Shown: positions 18,331 to 29,380, numbered from the stretch's first letter. The stretch is 64,000 nucleotides of DNA from JADJOY01 sp016713535 [NCBI: Deltaproteobacteria bacterium] (GCA_016713535.1 JADJOY010000013.1:1-64000); one strand, 5' to 3'. Notes: a model not told the origin generated them from the letters alone. A program made the numbers and translations.

Positions 18331-19101
18331 TCACGCCCGCCGGCGATCCCAGCGGGTGAGGACGGTCTGGAGAGGACCGTTCTGCCAGGTGAGGAAGCGA
18401 TCGTGGTCGGGGTGGCGCTGCTCGCGCCGCCGGAACTCGGGCGTGTGGTAGCGGTGGTGACCGGCGGCGTCCTTCTGATGACCCATCTCGGCGTGCAAGA
18501 GCTCGTGGAAGAGCAGGAACTCGATCACCCACGACGGCACGAGCTCGTGGTCGAGGGCGGGATGGATGCGCACGGCGCGGGTGGTCTCCTGGAAGGACGC
18601 GAGCCGGATGCTGCCGCTCTTGCGGTTGGGATGGCGGCGTCCCGCGCCCCACCCGACCGCGCGGATGCGCAGATCGAGGTTCCGGAAGTACGAGCGGCTG
18701 ACCTTGGCGAGGAGCGCGCCGAGGTCGTGTGCGTCTCCTTGCGCGACGAGCTTGGGCGCGCGCCGGCGCGAGGGGCGATGTGGCAAGCGCGAGATGAACG
18801 CGCGCACGTGTTGCGCGGCCTGGCGTGCCTGCGGACCACCGCGCGCCCACGCCACCACGTCACGCAGCACGTCGATGGGCGCCTCCGCGAGCCGATCGGA
18901 GACTCGAAGCGTCGTGATGCCCGCCGCGGTCTGGAACGAGAAGAGGTTCACTCCGTTCGAGTTGTCGACGAGCACCATGCCGCCGTCGAGGAGCGGACGG
19001 AGGCGACGACGCAGCCGCTCGCGCGGCGAGTCGAACGGCAGCGTGAGCTGCTCCGCGCGCAGCTTGCGGGTCGGGAGGGAGCGTTTCTCGGCGGGGCGCA
19101 T
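18331..19101 (-). CDS. SprT-like/M48-type zinc metalloprotein
   Basis: A 256-residue protein with an HEXXH zinc site in FLLFHELLHAEMGH (His199, Glu200, His203) and a downstream HHRYHTPEFRRREQRHPD, where another His and an acidic residue could complete the site. The arrangement resembles SprT-like and YgjP-like families (DNA-protein crosslink or unknown peptidases). The N-terminal part (SLPTRKLRAEQLTLPFD) is unassigned. ATG 19101 is taken because upstream in-frame codons look non-coding. Substrate unknown. Confidence 0.65.
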   Translation of the reverse strand: MRPAEKRSLPTRKLRAEQLTLPFDSPRERLRRRLRPLLDGGMVLVDNSNGVNLFSFQTAAGITTLRVSDRLAEAPIDVLRDVVAWARGGPQARQAAQHVRAFISRLPHRPSRRRAPKLVAQGDAHDLGALLAKVSRSYFRNLDLRIRAVGWGAGRRHPNRKSGSIRLASFQETTRAVRIHPALDHELVPSWVIEFLLFHELLHAEMGHQKDAAGHHRYHTPEFRRREQRHPDHDRFLTWQNGPLQTVLTRWDRRRA

Positions 19102-19504
19102 GGTGAGGTCGGGGGCCAGGGGCGGACGCAACAAAACACGCGAAAATGCCCTTGTCCAAGCGGTTTTTCGCGACCTCGCGAGGCAGGTTCCAAACGCCGT
19201 TTCCGGATGGCGCGAAAAGCCCCCCCGGCGGGGTCCGCTGGCCGGGGCCGTGGTGTGACGAAGGTCGAAAACGGCCTTTGGTCCCGGCCGGTGAGTCGTC
19301 TTAACCAACTCTCATCCCGCCGCGACCGTATCCCGTATGCTTGGTGACTGCCTGTGGAAAACCTGTGGATAACTTTCGAGTCACGACTTCGGTCGGGTAC
19401 GGTCCGGTGAGCCGCGGCGCGATTCGGCGCTGCGTTCGCACCGACCCCGACCACCCACCGCGGCCCCCACCGAAGCAAGCGCCGCGCCCAGAACGGATGC
19501 CCCC
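19102..19504. other. 403-bp noncoding region with two DnaA-box-like 9-mers
   Basis: This divergent intergenic stretch has no convincing gene. At 19353-19361 (TGTGGAAAA) and 19364-19372 (TGTGGATAA) there are two 9-mers in tandem; the second is the exact complement of the consensus DnaA box TTATCCACA. Origin function is not supported by gene context, as dnaA, dnaN, gidA and parAB are all absent. A DnaA-regulated promoter for the radical SAM gene is another possibility. Confidence 0.45.
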
Positions 19505-20946
<1,442 letters not shown>

Positions 20947-20950
<4 letters not shown>

Positions 20951-21003
20951 CGCGGGGGCTCGTCCCCCGCACGACCATGGCGGGGGACGAGCCCCCGCGC
21001 TAC
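20947..21003. terminator. 57-bp perfect inverted repeat between convergent genes
   Basis: Two perfectly complementary 24-base arms (20947-20970 and 20980-21003) flank a 9-base loop. Each arm contains a smaller hairpin, GCGGGGG-ctcgt-CCCCCGC, so the whole could form a cruciform with side stems. It overlaps the stop codon of the radical SAM gene and faces the end of the CBS gene, a good place for a bidirectional terminator. There is no T-run. Arm sequences recur at 16389-16436. Confidence 0.65.
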
Positions 21004-21034
21004 GAGGTTCCGGAGGTCGAACGGACGACCTGCG

Positions 21035-21502
21035 TCACCGCCCGTAGCTGCCGCCGATGTGATCGTAGGGATCCGCCCCCGACGCCACCACGGTGTCGTA
21101 CTGACTCTTGTCGACCAGCTTCTCGAAGCCCTCGAGGACCGCCTCGAGGAAGTCGCGGGTCGAGAGGATGCCGACCGGCTTGCCGCCCTCCACCACCGCG
21201 AGGTGGCGGATGCGCTTCTCCTTCAAGAGCTCGACGCACTCGCGGACGTGCGCGGTCTTCTTCACCGAGATCACCGGCGAGGACGCGACGTCGCCGACCC
21301 GCACCTTGCTCGGATCCCCGCCCGTGGCGACCACGCGCGTGAGCAGGTCGCGCTCCGAGAAGAGGCCCTGCGCGGTGCCGTGCGACACCACGAGCACGGC
21401 GCCAACCTGGTTCTGGGTCATGAGGCGAGCCGCGGACGCGACGGTCTCCTCGGGCGAGACGGTCACCATCTCGGTCTTCATGAGCGATGCAACGATGGCC
21501 AT
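21035..21502 (-). CDS. tandem CBS-domain protein
   Basis: A 155-residue protein made of two CBS domains (about 5-65 and 72-130), the Bateman module that binds adenine nucleotides. Signature pieces are VASLMKTEMVTVSPEETVASAA, NQVGAVLVV, GLFSERDLLTRVV and, in the second copy, IRHLAVVEGGKPVGILSTRDFL. Start ATG 21502 has GGAGGTGTC just upstream, a strong ribosome site, so longer in-frame extensions are rejected. The C-terminal tail is unassigned. Stand-alone CBS proteins usually sense energy state and regulate a partner, which is not evident here. Confidence 0.88.
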   Translation of the reverse strand: MAIVASLMKTEMVTVSPEETVASAARLMTQNQVGAVLVVSHGTAQGLFSERDLLTRVVATGGDPSKVRVGDVASSPVISVKKTAHVRECVELLKEKRIRHLAVVEGGKPVGILSTRDFLEAVLEGFEKLVDKSQYDTVVASGADPYDHIGGSYGR

Positions 21503-21600
21503 GACACCTCCTCGATCACGAGGCCGCGCCGGCGGACCGGCGCGCTCGGCTGGTTTCGGTCTGAGCGCTTGGCGGATCTGGAACGGTTCCCTGAGCAGCC

Positions 21601-22989
21601 TCACCTCGGCCCGCACATCTGCGACGGAACCACGATGCGATCGAAGTCCTCGCCCGAGAGATAGCCCTTCTCGACCGCCACCTCGCGCAGCGTCTTGCCC
21701 TGCTTGTACGCGGTCTTCGCCACGTCGGCGGCCTTGTCGTAGCCGATGTGGGGGTTGAGCGCGGTCACCAGCATGAGCGAGCGATTCAGGTTCTCGGTGA
21801 GGCGATCGTGGTTGGGCTCGATGCCCACCGCGCAGTGCTCGTCGAACGAGCGCGTCGCGTCGGCCAGCAGACGCACCGACTGGAGCAAGGTGTAGCCGAT
21901 CACCGGCATGAACACGTTGAGCTCGAAGTTACCCGAGGCGCCGGCGATACCCACGGTGACGTCGTTGCCGAGCACCCGCGCCGCCACCATGGTCATGGCC
22001 TCGGACTGGGTGGGGTTCACCTTGCCCGGCATGATCGACGAACCCGGCTCGTTCTCGGGGATGCGGAGCTCGCCGATCCCGGAGCGCGGCCCGCTCGCCA
22101 GCCAGCGGATGTCGTTGGCGATCTTGTTGAGCGCGCACGCCACGGTCTTGAGGGAGCCGGACGCCTGCACCAGCGCCTCCTTGCCCGCCATCGACGCGAA
22201 CTTGTTGGGCGCCGACACGAACGGGAAGCCGGTGCGCTTCGAGAGAGCCTCGGCCATCTTCACGGCGTAGCCAGGCTTGGTGTTGAGGCCGGTGCCCACC
22301 GCGGTGCCGCCGATCGGCAACTCGGCGAGCGCCACGTAGCTCTGCTCGACGGCGCGGATCGAGAGGTCGAGCTGCGCCACGTAGCCCGAGAACTCCTGGC
22401 CCAGCGTGAGCGGGGTCGCGTCCTGCAGGTGGGTGCGGCCGATCTTCACGATCTCGGCGAAGTCGCTGGCCTTCTTGTCGAGGGTCGCGCGCAAGCCGGC
22501 GAGCGCCGGCACGAGCTGGTCGCGCAGCTCGACGGCGGCGGCGACGTGGATCGCGGTCGGGAAGGCGTCGTTGGTCGACTGGGCGCGGTTCACGTGGTCG
22601 TTGGGGTGGACCAGACCCTTGTCGCCGCGCTTGCCGCCGAGGCGCTCGTTGGCGCGGTTCGAGATCACCTCGTTGACGTTCATGTTCGACTGGGTGCCGC
22701 TTCCGGTCTGCCAAACCACCAGCGGGAACTCGTCGTCGAGCTTGCCGTCGATCACTTCCTGGGCCGCCGCCTGGATCTCCGCGGCGATCTTGGGGTCGAG
22801 GTCGCCGAGCGCCGCGTTCACCTCCGCGGCCGCGTGCTTCACCAGCGCCAGCGAGCGGATCAGCGGGCGCGGCAGCCGCTCGTCGCCGATCTTGAAGTTC
22901 TGGAACGAGCGCTGGGTCTGGGCACCCCAGTAGCGATCGGCGGGGACCTCGATCTCCCCCATGCTGTCGCGCTCGATGCGCGTGGCCAT
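21601..22989 (-). CDS. fumC: class II fumarate hydratase
   Basis: FumC interconverts fumarate and (S)-malate in the TCA cycle and, unlike class I fumarases, needs no Fe-S cluster. The 462-residue protein shows [13 protein letters not shown] (about 98-110), [19 protein letters not shown] (substrate contacts), [16 protein letters not shown] (catalytic His) and the fumarase/aspartase signature loop [11 protein letters not shown] with catalytic Ser318. Start ATG 22989 is preceded by AGGAG at a good distance. Nothing unusual in length or motifs. Confidence 0.95.
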   Translation of the reverse strand: MATRIERDSMGEIEVPADRYWGAQTQRSFQNFKIGDERLPRPLIRSLALVKHAAAEVNAALGDLDPKIAAEIQAAAQEVIDGKLDDEFPLVVWQTGSGTQSNMNVNEVISNRANERLGGKRGDKGLVHPNDHVNRAQSTNDAFPTAIHVAAAVELRDQLVPALAGLRATLDKKASDFAEIVKIGRTHLQDATPLTLGQEFSGYVAQLDLSIRAVEQSYVALAELPIGGTAVGTGLNTKPGYAVKMAEALSKRTGFPFVSAPNKFASMAGKEALVQASGSLKTVACALNKIANDIRWLASGPRSGIGELRIPENEPGSSIMPGKVNPTQSEAMTMVAARVLGNDVTVGIAGASGNFELNVFMPVIGYTLLQSVRLLADATRSFDEHCAVGIEPNHDRLTENLNRSLMLVTALNPHIGYDKAADVAKTAYKQGKTLREVAVEKGYLSGEDFDRIVVPSQMCGPR

Positions 22990-23148
22990 GGCGATCTCCT
23001 CTCTGGTCGGACGACTGCGATTGAACCGGAGAACGAAGGCTGGAGCGCTCGGCACGCAGAGTCAACCCCGCGCGGTGGTCCGCTCGCACCCCCTCACACC
23101 AGTCTGCACACGGGTGTCCGGCCTGGTAGGGGGAGACAGGGCGCAGCA

Positions 23149-23463
23149 CGAAAGATCACGGTCGAAGTGCCCGAAGAGCTACTGACGCGAGCGCAGAAGT
23201 CGACGAAGGCGGGTGTGACGGCCACCGTGCGCCTGAATGGGCCACCACGATTCGGATCGCCCTTGCGCCGAACGGGCTGGAGGGCGGCGCTTCGTCGCCG
23301 CCGAAGCCGATGGGACGCCGAGACCGGTCGCTACGAATCGTGACGTTGCATATAGGTCTCGAGCTGGTCGCGGCCGGCCAGGCCTACGAGGACTCGCTGC
23401 GGCACGAGGGCAAGGTCCGGTTCTCGGTCGACGCCAAGCGCCTCCGCGAGGCACGCGTCGCCA
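23149..23463 (+). pseudogene. VapB/RHH-type antitoxin gene interrupted by a short palindromic insertion
   Basis: Frame 1 from 23149 reads RKITVEVPEELLTRAQK followed by STKAGVTATVR, a ribbon-helix-helix antitoxin N-terminus. Frame 3 from 23352 reads IGLELVAAGQAYEDSLRHEG and then KVRFSVDAKRLREAR, the matching C-terminal half. Between them (about 23233-23351) lie some 119 unrelated bases containing GGCGGCG-cttcgt-CGCCGCC, the kind of hairpin seen in repeats elsewhere here. The start codon position reads GCA instead of ATG and the end runs into the neighbouring convergent gene. No toxin partner is next to it. Confidence 0.6.
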
Positions 23464-23492
23464 AGGCCACACCGCTCGGGCTTCTGCCCAGA

Positions 23493-26305
23493 TCAGACAC
23501 CCGCGGCGCCGGCGCCGCCGAGCGCCGCGGCTCGCGCGCGGGTGAGCTCTTGGGCCTCGCGCTCGGCCTCGGCGAAGACGGCGACCGGGAAGCGGCCGTG
23601 CCACGGGCTGAGCCGCGCGCCCCACGCCGGGAAGCGGAAGAAGAGCTTCACCAGCCAGCGGCTGGTGCCGGTGAGCGCGATCGAGTCGTCGAGCTCGGCG
23701 AGGGTGTTGCGGTCCCAGCCGCCGAAGAGCGCGGTCAGGAAGAGGATCGCGGGCGTGCCCACGAAGAGCGCCATCAGCACCAGGCCGAAGCTCCGCCCCG
23801 GCGTGGGAGTCCACACCGCCACGCTCACCAGGCGCACCGCGGTGCCGACGATCGCCGCCGCCAGCACCGGCGCCACGACGCTCTGCCACCACGGCAGGTG
23901 AACACGGAGGATCGAGCGGTTCACCAGCCACCACGAGCTCGCGATCTTGGCGACCAGCGTCGCCACCAGCGACGCGACGATGATCCCCCACAGCCCGATC
24001 CGCGGCACCAGCACCCACGCCACGGCGATCTTCACCACCTGCTCGGCCGCCACCGTGCCGGTGTAGATCCGCGTGCGCCCGGCGCCGAGCGCGATCGAGT
24101 CGGGGATCAGCCCGAGGAACTGGGTCATCCCCCACAGGTGGAGCGCACGGGTGTATTCGGCGGCGCGCTCCCACTGGGTGCCGAGGACGCCCAGGATGAA
24201 GAGGTCGCTGATCGCGACGAAGGGTGCGCCGTAGCAGAGCGTCGAGAGCGTCGACCAGCGCACCGTCTCGCCGATCGTGTACTGGGTGAGCGCCTTCTTG
24301 CCGTGGGCGAAGGCCTCCGAGATCGTCGGCACCAGCGTGTCGATGAAGCGCTGGGTGAAGAGGTAGCCGACCAGGGCGCTCAGCGAGACCTGCAGGATCC
24401 CCGACATCTGCGGGTAGTTGGGGAGCCGCGTGGCGAGCAGGTAGCTCTGCCCGAAGATCCCGGCGGCCGCGGCTGCACCGCCCGCGGCCACCACGATGCC
24501 GTAGCGGAGCGCGCTCTTCACCACCGCGGCGTCGAAGTGGGCGAGGAAGAGCACCCGCGTCTTCACGCCGAGCCCGCGCAGGAAGCCCATGCCCACGGTG
24601 AAGAGCAGCAGCTCGTTCAGGTAACCGCCCAGCACCAGCCCGAACGTGGCGCCGGTGGCCTCGCCGAACATCGGGTGGCGGGCACCCCAGCCGCGCATCA
24701 CGATCACCGCGAGGAAGTTGGTCGGCACCGCCAGCACCATGGTGAGCACTCCCATGGTCTGATGGAGGTCGAAGCGCTGCAGGGCGTTGAAGAGGTGCGC
24801 GAAGAGCTTCAAGAACCCCGGGTACTGGATCACCGCGTGGAGCAGGAACGCCCACGCCAGGTACGCGTAGGTGGTCTGCGGCAGCACGCCCGCCGCGACC
24901 AGCGCCACCACCCCCACCTGCGCGATCCCCGACAGCGCCTGCCACCACACGAAGAGCTGTGCGTACATGACGCCGCGCCCGGGGTCGGTGATCCGGTGCT
25001 CGGCGAAGTACTTCACGAACGCGTAGCCGGTGCCCAGATCGAGGAAGATCCAGAACACCCCCATCAGCCCCTGGATGATGTGCCAGGCGCCGACGGCCTC
25101 GGGAAACGGTGCCACCTGGTTGTAGTTGAACGACAGCACCGCGAGAAAACCCGGCACCAGGAAGAGCAGCGACACCGAGAAGAGATAGAGACAGCCCGCC
25201 CGCGGGCGCCGGAAGCCCGCCGTCTCCCACGCCGCGGCGCCGTCACTGGAGGGCCGCGGTCCGCCCGCATCGCCGTCGGACGGGCCCGTGGAGGGCCGCG
25301 GTCCCTCGCGGCCGCTCCCGGTCGCCGAGGCACGCGCATAGAACTGCCTCAGCAGCTCGGGATGACGCACGCTGTAACGCCGCACCACCACGAACGCGGC
25401 GAGATTCACCGCGAACATGCCGCCGAAGAGCGCGAGGATCTTCGGGAAGGTGCGCGGGTGCGGCACCGGCGCGCCCGGCCAGTCGTGGAAGTCGAGGGGC
25501 TCGGCCTTCGCGGCGTCGGCCTCGATCCTGTAGAGCCAGTAGTTGAAGTAGGACCAGTTGCGGAGCGAGTAGTTGGCGCCCTTCTCTTCCAGGCGCGCGG
25601 CGCGGGCGTTGCGGATGTCGAGCCACGGCGCCCAGAACAGCACCTGGCCCGCCCCGAGCGGCAGGCGAGCGAGGAGCGCCTCGCCGCCATCGGTGGAGAC
25701 GAGCAGCTCGAGCACACCGGCCGCCGCGCTCGGCACCGTGCGCTCGCGCACCTGCGGCGCCGAGCGCCACGCGATGTCGGCAGGGCCCTTCGCGTGGGCG
25801 GCGATCGACACCGCGTCGCTGCGGTCGGCGAACGCGATCGAAGCGCCGGCCGCGGCGGCGACGTCGGTGGCGAGCGCGGCGCCGCGGTCGCGCCCCGGAT
25901 CACGAGCAGCGTCGCGCCTTCAGAAACACGCTCGATCAGTGCCTGGATCGCTTTCGGCGCGGGGCTGACGTCGTGGAGCACGTACAGATCGGCCAACCCG
26001 ATGATCGCGTCTAGCTCGGTGCCGTCGAGCCGGACGAGCCTCACCGGTCGGTGGAGCTTGAACCTCGTGGCGAGGTCGTCGTCCGACCCGAGGTAGGAGA
26101 CCCGACATGGAGCCAGCGCAGCCGCTTCGCGCGGGTGCTCGAGGCGCGTCCAAATGAGGGGCACGTCGCCGGGGGCGCCCTCGTCCGGGCTCACGTCCGA
26201 TGGCCCGGCCGAGATGCCGATGCCTTGGCCTCGAGCCGGGCCTGGCCACGGCACCACGAACACCAGCGCGACGAGCGCCGCTCGTGCGAACGCCTTCAAT
26301 CCCAT
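23493..26305 (-). CDS. flippase-like polytopic membrane protein with extracytoplasmic N-domain, one frameshift
   Basis: From ATG 26305 there is a signal peptide (MGLKAFARAALVALVFVVPW), then a domain of about 300 residues resembling a glutamine-amidotransferase-like fold (VRLVRLDGTELDAIIGLADL, ATLLVIRG). The frame breaks near 25894, where one G is missing from a run (RG then RDRGAALATDV), and continues through a soluble part to a transmembrane segment (ILALFGGMFAVNLAAFVVV). From about residue 360 there are some twelve to fourteen helices resembling Wzx/MATE polysaccharide flippases. Corrected length is about 937 residues. The start overlaps the end of the dehydrogenase gene by ten bases, so the two are translationally coupled. 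A role in envelope polysaccharide export is inferred. Confidence 0.65.
25246..25317. repeat. two copies of the 44-kb array motif inside a coding sequence
   Basis: GGAGGGCCGCGGTCC occurs at 25248-25262 and again at 25290-25304, preceded by CT and CGT exactly as the GGAGGGCGGCGGTCC element is in the 44.4-46.8 kb tandem array. They encode the low-complexity stretch GREGPRPSTGPSDGDAGGPR between two membrane segments of the flippase-like protein, so the repeat has been accommodated in frame. Confidence 0.6.
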
Positions 26306-27471
26306 TCGCCGAGCAGGCCGCGATCGAGCGGGAACGCGAGCGCCTCGCCACCCATCCGGTGGCTCACCTCGATGGCGGTGCAGAGCTCCTGGTCGATGCG
26401 CCCGCCCTCGACGCCGTAGCGCACGTCGCTGCGCCCGGCGCGGATCGCCCGCACCAGCTCCATCAGCGAGCACGCGACGCCGATGTGATCGTCGTCGAAG
26501 GGCAGGTCCGCGAACGGGTTCTCCCAGCGGATCGGCGCGCCTCCCACCGGCCGCGCCACCAGCGCCGCGAGCGCCCGGGCGCCCTCGCCGAGGTCGTTCC
26601 ACTCCCACTCGACCCGTACTTCTTCCTGACCCGTGCGATCAGCGTCGAAGCGCCAGTAGTGCTCGTTCGAGCCGAACCCGCCGGCGCCGTAGAAGCGCAA
26701 GGAGCGCGCGCCCCGGATCGGCGCGTCGTAGCAGATCGAGGTGTAGTGGTAGAGGCTCACCGTGCCCCACGCGTGCTCGAGCCAGCCCCACCACCAGCGC
26801 TCGTCCTCGCGTGCCGGGTTGCCGTCCCACTTCGAGGGGTGCGGCCACACCTTCACGGTGCGCTCCATCCCGCGCACGCGCTGCACCGGGTTCGAGAAGC
26901 CGGCGAGCATGCGGAGCTGGCTCATGCCGTGGTAGCGGAATCCCCAGTAGTCGTTCTCGACGGTGACGATCTCGCCGAAGAGCCCATCGCTCACGAGCTG
27001 CGTCTTCATCTGCTCGACCGGGAACAGGAAGTTCTGCTCGGCGACCTGCACAGGCAGGTCCTTCTCGGCCACGAGCTGCACGATCGCGTCGCACTCCCGG
27101 AGCCGCGACGAGAGCGGCGTCTCGAGCAGGAGCGGGATCCCGAAGTCGAGGGCGCGCAGCGCGGCGATGCCGTTCATCCCGTAGCTCACGCACACGATGA
27201 GCAGGTCGGGGCGCGTCTTCTCGATCAGCTCGTCGATCGAATCGAAGGCGGCGCACTCGTAGGGCTCGGCCACCACCTGCGCGCGCGCCTCGTGGCGCCC
27301 CGCCACCCCCACCAGCTCGAGCTCGTCGCCGAGGGCGCGGACGATCGGCGCGTAGAAGTGGAGCGCGCGCTTGCCGGGGCCCCAGATCCCCACGCGCAGC
27401 GGGGCGGGTCGACCGCTTCGCCGCTGCCGACGCAGCCGGGTCACCTGGGCGTGGAGATCGATCGTCGACAT
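26296..27471 (-). CDS. Gfo/Idh/MocA-family oxidoreductase
   Basis: A 391-residue NAD(P)-dependent sugar dehydrogenase-type protein. The N-terminal Rossmann fold shows VGIWGPGKRALHFYAPIV (about 27-44) and the strand RPDLLIVCVSYGMNG. The family's usual E-K-P motif reads L-L-L-E-T-P here, so the conserved catalytic Lys is replaced by Thr, which raises doubt about dehydrogenase activity. The substrate domain includes VENDYWGFRYHGMSQLRMLAG. Start ATG 27471. It overlaps the flippase-like gene by ten bases, suggesting work on the same nucleotide-sugar or surface glycan (inference). Confidence 0.8.
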   Translation of the reverse strand: MSTIDLHAQVTRLRRQRRSGRPAPLRVGIWGPGKRALHFYAPIVRALGDELELVGVAGRHEARAQVVAEPYECAAFDSIDELIEKTRPDLLIVCVSYGMNGIAALRALDFGIPLLLETPLSSRLRECDAIVQLVAEKDLPVQVAEQNFLFPVEQMKTQLVSDGLFGEIVTVENDYWGFRYHGMSQLRMLAGFSNPVQRVRGMERTVKVWPHPSKWDGNPAREDERWWWGWLEHAWGTVSLYHYTSICYDAPIRGARSLRFYGAGGFGSNEHYWRFDADRTGQEEVRVEWEWNDLGEGARALAALVARPVGGAPIRWENPFADLPFDDDHIGVACSLMELVRAIRAGRSDVRYGVEGGRIDQELCTAIEVSHRMGGEALAFPLDRGLLGEWD

Positions 27472-27580
27472 GAGCCACCGCGTCGCGTGAGGAGTGCCGC
27501 CGACTCTAGCAAATCGACGACGGCGGGGAGCGGGGGCGTTCCGGACAGGGATCGACGGAAGTGACGGTGTCGCGGCAGCG

Positions 27581-27671
27581 CGTATCGCCGGGCGCGCGGC
27601 GCGCGCCCCTCCGGACCGGTCGAGATCGCTTCGATTCCCGGCTGGAGCGCGCCCGCTCCGTTGGGCGCCAG
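27581..27671. repeat. compound of two dispersed palindromic repeats
   Basis: The first part (27581-27613) contains GGGCGCGCGGCGCGCGCCC and recurs at 51532-51566. The second (27642-27671) is a 30-bp element starting CTGGAGCGCGCCCGCTCC and ending GGGCGCCAG, with close copies at 32375-32404 and 52956-52985. The remaining sequence between the dehydrogenase and amtB genes holds nothing else but the terminator at 27685. Confidence 0.7.
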
Positions 27672-27684
27672 CGCGAAAACGAGG

Positions 27685-27718
27685 GATGGCCCCGGCTGGA
27701 AACCCAGCCGGGGCCATC
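27685..27718 (-). terminator. rho-independent-type terminator of amtB
   Basis: Fifteen-base perfect arms (GATGGCCCCGGCTGG and its complement) with a four-base loop lie 41 bases past the amtB stop. On the minus strand the stem is followed by CCCTCGTTTTCGC, which holds a short T-run. It would end the amtB transcript. Confidence 0.75.
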
Positions 27719-27758
27719 GATACGACGGAGAGGGAGGAGGAAAGAGGAGGGCTCGGAT

Positions 27759-29255
27759 TCAGTAGTTGTAGCCAACCTCGCCGTGCTCGTTGAGGTCGAG
27801 TCCCTGGCGCTCGGTGTCCGTCTCGGCGCGCAGGCCGATGACCTTCTTGATCACGGTGGCGATCACCACCGTCGCCACGACCGACATGACGACCGTGAGG
27901 ATCATCGCCTTGAGCTGCTCCAGCCACAGCCCGTGCCCGACCACGTCCTTGAGGTTCGTGGCGAGGTTCGGGTTGGACTCGACGTTCGCGAAGATGCCGG
28001 TGACGAAGGCGCCCAGCGTTCCGCCCACGGCGTGGACGCCGAACGTATCGAGCGCGTCGTCGTACCCGAACTTGGCCTTGAGCTTGGTGCACGCGAGGAA
28101 CGGCACCACGCCGGCGAGGATGCCGATGATCACCGCCGAGCCCGGCGTCACGAAGCCGCACGCCGGCGTGATCACGACGAGACCGGCGACCGCGCCCGAG
28201 CAGAAGCCGAGGATCGAGGGCTTTCCCTTCTCGACGTACTCGATCATGCCCCACGTGAACGCCGCCACCGCCGCCGCGAGCGTGGTGGTGGTGAACGCGT
28301 TGGCCGCCACACCGTCCGCCGCCACCGCGCTGCCTGCGTTGAAGCCGTACCAGCCCACCCACAGCATCCCGGTGCCGACCATGCACAGCACCATGCTGTG
28401 CGGCAGCATCGGCTCTTTACCGAACCCGATCCGGGGTCCGAGCATCAGGCACAGCACCAGCGCCGACCAGCCCGACGACATGTGCACGACGGTGCCGCCG
28501 GCGAAGTCGATGGACTTCACCACGGCCGCCGAGTTCCACACGCCGTTCATCAGGCCGTCGATGCCCCACACCATGTGCGCGAGCGGGAAGTAGACGACGA
28601 GCATCCAGGCCGCCACGAACACCAGCACGGCCAGGTAGCGCATGCGCTCGGCGATGGCGCCGATGATGAGCGCGGGGGTGATGATCGCGAACATCATCTG
28701 GTACATCGCGAAGACGTTGTGGGAGACCCAATACGAGTAGTTCGTGTTGGGTGCGGAGTCGACGCCGCGCAGGAACATGTGTGTCAGGCCGCCGAGGATC
28801 GGCGTCCCCTTCGCGAACACGAAGCTGTAGCCGACCGCCCACCACAGGATCGTCACCAGCCCGGCGATCCCCAGGCACTGGGCCAGCACCGACAGCACGT
28901 TCTTGGTTCGCACCAGGCCGCCGTAGAAAAGCGCGAGCCCCGGCAGCGTCATGAACAGCACCAGCGCCGCCGACGTCATCATCCAGCCGTTGTGGCCGGG
29001 GCCGGCGCCGGCGACCTTCGAGGTCACGGTCGCGTCGGCCGCGTCGGCGCCGCGCGCGCCGTTGTTCACGTACGCCTCGAGGTCGGCGATGCGCTGCTCC
29101 ACGCTCGGCTCACTCTTGGCGGGCGCATCCTCGGCGCGCGCCACGCTCCCCAGGAAACCGGACGCGAGCACCGCGCCGAGCACCAGTACCCACGTCGCTC
29201 GCAAGAAACCCTGGCCGACTGGCCCGGATCGGTATCGAGACATCGTCGCCGCCAT
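27759..29255 (-). CDS. amtB: ammonium transporter (Amt family)
   Basis: A 498-residue Amt/Mep/Rh channel for ammonium uptake. ATG 29255 has AAGGGG upstream and opens a signal-peptide-like N-terminus ending near VARAEDAP, then a coiled stretch (EQRIADLEAYVNNGARG) and eleven helices. Diagnostic parts are LALFYGGLVRTKNVLSVL, the phenylalanine-gate region MYQMMFAIITPALIIGAIAE and the twin pore histidines in GGTVVHMSSGWSAL and DTFGVHAVGGTLGAFVTG. A charged C-terminal tail of about 25 residues (TERQGLDLNEHGEVGYNY) would contact PII, though no glnK gene is adjacent. A sigma-54-type promoter lies upstream, fitting nitrogen control. Confidence 0.95.
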   Translation of the reverse strand: MAATMSRYRSGPVGQGFLRATWVLVLGAVLASGFLGSVARAEDAPAKSEPSVEQRIADLEAYVNNGARGADAADATVTSKVAGAGPGHNGWMMTSAALVLFMTLPGLALFYGGLVRTKNVLSVLAQCLGIAGLVTILWWAVGYSFVFAKGTPILGGLTHMFLRGVDSAPNTNYSYWVSHNVFAMYQMMFAIITPALIIGAIAERMRYLAVLVFVAAWMLVVYFPLAHMVWGIDGLMNGVWNSAAVVKSIDFAGGTVVHMSSGWSALVLCLMLGPRIGFGKEPMLPHSMVLCMVGTGMLWVGWYGFNAGSAVAADGVAANAFTTTTLAAAVAAFTWGMIEYVEKGKPSILGFCSGAVAGLVVITPACGFVTPGSAVIIGILAGVVPFLACTKLKAKFGYDDALDTFGVHAVGGTLGAFVTGIFANVESNPNLATNLKDVVGHGLWLEQLKAMILTVVMSVVATVVIATVIKKVIGLRAETDTERQGLDLNEHGEVGYNY

Positions 29256-29365
29256 CGAAAGCCCCTTTCCGCTGTGAGGTCCCCCGGACCTCAGGTCCGT
29301 ACCGCCGTCACGCTTCGACTCATCCCCCAGCCCACGCGCGATCGCGAGAGCCGACGCCCCGTTGG

Positions 29366-29380
29366 GCAAGTTCCGTACCA
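29366..29380 (-). promoter_or_regulatory. sigma-54 (RpoN)-type promoter upstream of amtB
   Basis: On the minus strand, TGGTACGGAACTTGC matches the -24/-12 pattern TGGCACG-N4-TTGC, with GG and GC exactly ten bases apart. It lies about 110 bases before the amtB start. Sigma-54 plus NtrC control of ammonium transporters is established in many proteobacteria. I did not find a clear NtrC site. Confidence 0.6.

Noticed and set aside
19102-19504. Chromosomal replication origin
   Set aside because: Only two DnaA-like boxes, no A+T-rich unwinding region and no origin-associated genes.
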